This document shows, piece by piece, positions 15,059 through 17,883 of a DNA stretch of 17,883 bases. Within the stretch, counting starts at the first letter, position 1. Every line of letters starts with the position of its first letter. The translations under genes were made by a program, and so were the position numbers. The stretch comes from an uncultured Prevotella sp. (GTDB lineage Bacteria; Bacteroidota; Bacteroidia; Bacteroidales; Bacteroidaceae). Below the pieces are notes generated by a model that did not search any database, was not told where the DNA came from, and was given only the letters and a program-made list of their open reading frames with translations. The stretch spans positions 1 through 17,883 of the forward strand of contig OMVH01000242.1 of assembly GCA_900314365.1 (NCBI GenBank), written 5' to 3'.

Positions 15059-15811
15059 TTATTTTTGTTCTTGTCCGTTCCAGAACTCCCAGCTGGCAAA
15101 AGCTTGCAGCAGAAGCATCTCGAGTCCGTTCTTCGTTACAGCCCCCACAGCGGCCCCTTTCTTCATGAAAAGTGTCTCGTCGGGATTATAGAGCAGATCG
15201 TAGAGCAGGTTATGGTTGTCCATAGCCTCATAGGGCAGCCGTGGACATTCGTCGGCATGGGGATACATTCCCACCGGCGTACAGTTGACAATAACGTTAT
15301 ACTCGTGGACGGTGTCCGCGGTAATCTCGTCGTAAGTGATGAGTCCCTTGCGCTTGTTCCGGCTGACGAACAGCGTCTCCAGCCCGAGCGATTTCAGTCC
15401 GTAGTTGATGGCCTTTGAGGCTCCGCCTGTTCCAAGGATGAGAGCTTTCTTGTGGAAAGACTCTATCAGAGGAGCGATGCTGCGGGTAAAACCAATAACA
15501 TCGCTGTTGAAACCTTTCAGCAGTGTCTTCTTTCCATTATGTCTCACCCGAATTACGTTGACAGCCCCGATGGTCTTGGCCTCAGGACTGATGGCGTCAA
15601 GGTACTTGATGACTTTCTCTTTGTAGGGTATAGTCACGTTCAGCCCCTTCAGATCAGGGGTTGAGGCGAGAATCTCCTTGAGAATCCTGATATCGGGAAT
15701 CTCATAGTTGATATACTCTGCGTCAATGTGCTCATTGGCAAATTTCTCGTTGAAGTAGTTCTTCGAGAAAGAGTGTCCCAAAGGGAACCCAATCAAACCG
15801 TACCTGTCCAT
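15059..15811 (-). CDS. aroE: Shikimate dehydrogenase
   Basis: This 250-aa enzyme reduces 3-dehydroshikimate to shikimate with NADPH in aromatic amino acid and folate/menaquinone precursor synthesis. The substrate-binding half shows GFPLGHSFS (8-16), NVTIPYKE with catalytic Lys64, GAVNV (82-86) and GFNSDVIGF with Asp104. The cofactor half has the glycine loop GTGGASK (127-133) followed by VSRNKRKG. NCTPVGMYP and NGLEMLLLQA are conserved near the C-terminus. The length is slightly short for the family (usually about 270) but no motif is missing. It follows ubiE by 7 nt and precedes purM by 12 nt. Confidence 0.95.
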   Translation of the reverse strand: MDRYGLIGFPLGHSFSKNYFNEKFANEHIDAEYINYEIPDIRILKEILASTPDLKGLNVTIPYKEKVIKYLDAISPEAKTIGAVNVIRVRHNGKKTLLKGFNSDVIGFTRSIAPLIESFHKKALILGTGGASKAINYGLKSLGLETLFVSRNKRKGLITYDEITADTVHEYNVIVNCTPVGMYPHADECPRLPYEAMDNHNLLYDLLYNPDETLFMKKGAAVGAVTKNGLEMLLLQAFASWEFWNGQEQK

Positions 15812-15818
15812 ATCAGTT

Positions 15819-16556
15819 TTATTTTTCAGCGTAAAACATCGTACAAATACCGAAGGTGAGCCTCTTGAAGGAGGTTTTCCTGAACCCGGCCTTAGAGAGA
15901 ATCCCCATCATCTCCTCGCCTTGCGGGAAGGCTTCGATGGTGGCGGTGAGATAGCCGTAAGCCTGGTTGTCGCCGGAGACCAAACGGCCGTAGAAGGGCA
16001 GGAATGTATGTGAATAGATTCCGAAGAGCTGCCTCATCGGGAAAGCCTTAGGCTCAGAGAGCTCCACGATGCTCAGGTGTCCGCCCGGCTTCAGCACCCG
16101 GCACATCTCAGCCAAGCCCTTGTCAAGGCTTTGAAAGTTGCGTATTCCGAAAGCTGAGATAACGGCATCGAAGGTATTGTCGTCGAAGGTCATCTCCGTG
16201 CAGTCCATCTGCTCGAATCGGGCCTCTGTAGGTTCAAGCCCTGCAGTACGGAACTTCTCGGCTGCTATGCGCATCATGCCTTCCGAGAGATCGACTCCGT
16301 CGATTTGTGCAGGCCGGAGTCTCTGTGCCGCGAGCATGGCAAAGTCACCTGTGCCGGTGGCGACATCGAGTATCCTCTGCGGCTTGTAGGGCTTAAGAAT
16401 ATCGATAGCCTTCCGCCTCCAGCTCCGATCGATATCGAACGACATCAGGTGGTTGAGCTTGTCATAGGTAGGAGCAATACTGTCGAACATCTGCTCCACC
16501 TGCCGGCTCTTCTCACCATCCTTCCCATAGGGCTTTATCTGTTCCTGCTTGTACAT
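15819..16556 (-). CDS. ubiE: Demethylmenaquinone methyltransferase (UbiE/MenG)
   Basis: A 245-aa SAM-dependent methyltransferase for the last step of menaquinone synthesis, methylation of demethylmenaquinone. The family signature MFDSIAPTYDKLNHLMSFDIDRSWRR (23-48 region) is complete. SAM motif I is DVATGTGDFAM (64-74), motif II-like region DAVISAFGIRNF, and VLKPGGHLSIVELSEP follows. Bacteroidetes respire with menaquinone and lack ubiquinone, so menG is the functional name. It is the first gene after the purC terminator-like hairpin, so a promoter is expected in the 69-nt spacer, but no clean TAnnTTTG is seen there. It is followed by aroE after 7 nt. Confidence 0.95.
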   Translation of the reverse strand: MYKQEQIKPYGKDGEKSRQVEQMFDSIAPTYDKLNHLMSFDIDRSWRRKAIDILKPYKPQRILDVATGTGDFAMLAAQRLRPAQIDGVDLSEGMMRIAAEKFRTAGLEPTEARFEQMDCTEMTFDDNTFDAVISAFGIRNFQSLDKGLAEMCRVLKPGGHLSIVELSEPKAFPMRQLFGIYSHTFLPFYGRLVSGDNQAYGYLTATIEAFPQGEEMMGILSKAGFRKTSFKRLTFGICTMFYAEK

Positions 16557-16574
16557 TTACCTATATAAATAAGA

Positions 16575-16622
16575 AACAGCCTCTCCCTCCGCCACCCTGG
16601 TGACGTGGAAGAGGCTCCTGTT
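16575..16622 (-). terminator. Probable intrinsic terminator between purC and ubiE
   Basis: AACAG (16575-16579) pairs with CTGTT (16618-16622), and CCTCT (16580-16584) with AGAGG (16610-16614), leaving a 3-nt bulge. Inside, CCAC (16592-16595) pairs with GTGG (16605-16608). On the minus strand the stem starts only 3 nt after the purC stop and runs into GTTTCTTATTTATA, a T-rich tail. This is the best placed terminator in the right half and would separate phoH-purC from the ubiE operon. Confidence 0.6.
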
Positions 16623-16625
16623 GGT

Positions 16626-17576
16626 CTACTTGCGGCTATCGAGATAGTTGGCGACGTTGCGCTCTATTCTGGCCGCGATGTCACCTTCTTCAGCTGCCTT
16701 GTCGAACTTCTCGCCGGTGATGTGCTCATAGAGCTCGATGTAGCGGTCGCTGACGCTTTGGGCATACTCATCGGTAATCTCAGGCATGGTCTGTCCCGGT
16801 TCGTTCATGAAGTTGTGCTCTATGAGCCACTGACGCACGAACTCCTTGGAAAGCTGACGTTGCGGCTCACCCTTGGCAAGCTTCTCCTCATAACCGTCGG
16901 CATAAAAGTAGCGGCTTGAGTCGGGAGTGTGGATTTCATCAATGAGATACACCTTGCCGTCGCGCTTGCCGAACTCATATTTCGTGTCCACAAGGATTAG
17001 GCCTCGCTTGGCAGCCACCTCCTGTCCGCGCTGGAAGAGCCGGCGGGTGTAGTCCTCCATGATGGCATAGTCCTCAGCAGGTACAATACCCTGACTGATA
17101 ATTTCCTCCTTCGAAATGTTGAGGTCATGCCCGCTGTCGGCCTTGGTGGTAGGTGTGATAATGGGCTCGGGGAAGCGTTCGTTCTCCTTCATTCCCTCTG
17201 GGAGCTTCACTCCGCAGAGCTCACGGCAGCCCTCCTTATAGGCACGCCATGCACTGCCTGTGAGGATGGAACGGATAATCATCTCCACACGGAAGCCCTC
17301 GCACTTCAGTCCTACTGTCACCATAGGGTCGGGAGTAGCAAGCTTCCAGTTGGGACAGATGTCCTGCGTCAGGTCAAGGAACTTGGCGGCAATCTGGTTG
17401 AGCACCTGTCCCTTGAAGGGAATACCCTTAGGCAGCACCACGTCAAAAGCCGAGATACGGTCGGTTGCCACCATCACGATGAGGTCGTCGTTGATGTCGT
17501 AGACATCGCGCACCTTGCCGTGATAAACACTCTTCTGACCCTTGAAATGAAAATCAGTTCTTGTTAATGCCTTCAT
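16626..17576 (-). CDS. purC: Phosphoribosylaminoimidazole-succinocarboxamide synthase
   Basis: This 316-aa enzyme joins CAIR and aspartate with ATP to make SAICAR in purine synthesis. GKVRDVYDI (20-28) forms the ATP-binding strands, ATDRISAFD (37-45) and LPKGIPFKG follow, and the family signatures PIITPTTKADSGHD and LVDTKYEFG are present, with YLIDEIHTPDSSRYF after them. The form of about 315 aa is typical of Bacteroidetes and longer than the E. coli protein (237 aa). The ATG at 17576 lies inside the end of phoH: the two genes overlap by 23 nt in different frames, so they are very likely co-transcribed and coupled. A hairpin with a T-rich tail comes directly after the stop. Confidence 0.95.
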   Translation of the reverse strand: MKALTRTDFHFKGQKSVYHGKVRDVYDINDDLIVMVATDRISAFDVVLPKGIPFKGQVLNQIAAKFLDLTQDICPNWKLATPDPMVTVGLKCEGFRVEMIIRSILTGSAWRAYKEGCRELCGVKLPEGMKENERFPEPIITPTTKADSGHDLNISKEEIISQGIVPAEDYAIMEDYTRRLFQRGQEVAAKRGLILVDTKYEFGKRDGKVYLIDEIHTPDSSRYFYADGYEEKLAKGEPQRQLSKEFVRQWLIEHNFMNEPGQTMPEITDEYAQSVSDRYIELYEHITGEKFDKAAEEGDIAARIERNVANYLDSRK

Positions 17577-17883
17577 AATTATTTTTGTTTTGTTGTTCTG
17601 CTTTCTTCAACTCCCTTTGCTTCTGGTCGTAGTTCTCGTAGGCGTTCACAATTCTTGTGACGAGTTTATGCCTGACGATATCCTCCTTGCCCAAATGGAT
17701 AATGTCAATGCCTTCGATACCGTCCAGGATTTGCAGAGCCTCGCGAAGTCCGCTTTTCTGCTCACGCGGCAAGTCAATCTGCGTCATGTCGCCGGTGATA
17801 ATCATCTTGGTGTCCCACCCCATGCGAGTGAGGAACATTCTTATTTGAGCCGGCGTAGTGTTTTGAGCCTCGTCAAGAATCAC
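17554..17883 (-). CDS. phoH: PhoH-family ATPase, C-terminal part (cut by window edge)
   Basis: Only the last 109 codons are in the window; the gene runs on past the right edge, so the first in-window residue is not a start. The segment opens with the Walker B sequence VILDEAQN, followed by QIRMFLTRMG and the conserved TGDMTQIDLP, then SGL and DIVRHKLVTRIV. These are hallmarks of the PhoH/YbeZ branch of P-loop ATPases, thought to act with the endoribonuclease YbeY and in phosphate-starvation or RNA-related stress. The Walker A loop must lie outside the window. The C-terminus is a charged low-complexity tail (KKAEQQNKNN) that runs into the purC start. Confidence 0.92.
   Translation of the reverse strand: MILDEAQNTTPAQIRMFLTRMGWDTKMIITGDMTQIDLPREQKSGLREALQILDGIEGIDIIHLGKEDIVRHKLVTRIVNAYENYDQKQRELKKAEQQNKNNYEGINKN

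Noticed and set aside
1..17883. Search for tRNA or rRNA genes, CRISPR arrays, transposase genes, phage genes and defence systems
   Set aside because: No cloverleaf, regularly spaced repeats, transposase or known defence-gene motifs were seen; the gene content is conserved core metabolism and envelope synthesis.

Overview
The window is a chromosomal segment of a Bacteroidetes bacterium, most likely a member of Prevotellaceae or a close relative. The evidence is the LpxC-FabZ fusion, the Bacteroidetes forms of PurC (about 315 aa), PurM (386 aa) and PyrF (274 aa), promoter-like TAnnTTTG boxes, the lack of clear Shine-Dalgarno sites, a Ser-type secreted sulfatase, and moderate GC content with AT-rich spacers. 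The genus is an inference. Every convincing gene lies on the minus strand, so the window reads in transcription order from its right end to its left end. All genes are intact except the first, phoH, which is cut by the window edge.

Right part (17883 to about 10691): phoH (partial), purC, a probable terminator, ubiE/menG, aroE, purM, prfA, pyrF and an HD-domain phosphohydrolase. From ubiE to the HD gene the spacers are only 1 to 32 nt, which suggests one transcription unit. It mixes purine synthesis (purC, purM), pyrimidine synthesis (pyrF), the shikimate pathway (aroE), menaquinone methylation (ubiE) and translation termination (prfA).

Middle part (10679 to 3792): a promoter-like box, then lpxD, lpxC-fabZ, lpxA, miaA and a class A penicillin-binding protein. 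This is an envelope cluster. LpxA, LpxC and LpxD carry out the acylation and deacetylation steps at the start of lipid A synthesis. The fused FabZ domain belongs to the fatty-acid elongation cycle that consumes or supplies the same 3-hydroxyacyl-ACP pool. The PBP builds peptidoglycan. Two spacers, lpxD-lpxC (160 nt) and lpxA-miaA (57 nt), carry perfect hairpins that may set relative expression.

Left part (3791 to 1): a Pif1/RecD-like helicase with a TPR-like tail, a secreted S1-family sulfatase, and a gene-free 363-base stretch. That stretch holds two hairpins (one with a T-rich tract typical of a terminator), a 12-bp palindrome, and a 183-bp element bounded by a near-perfect 20-base inverted repeat that looks like a MITE or an IS remnant.

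I found no tRNA, rRNA, CRISPR array, transposase, phage gene or defence system. Most of the window is conserved housekeeping sequence. The parts most worth a second look are non-coding: the inverted-repeat element at the left end and the structured leader of lpxC. I do not see convincing evidence of a new multi-gene system.
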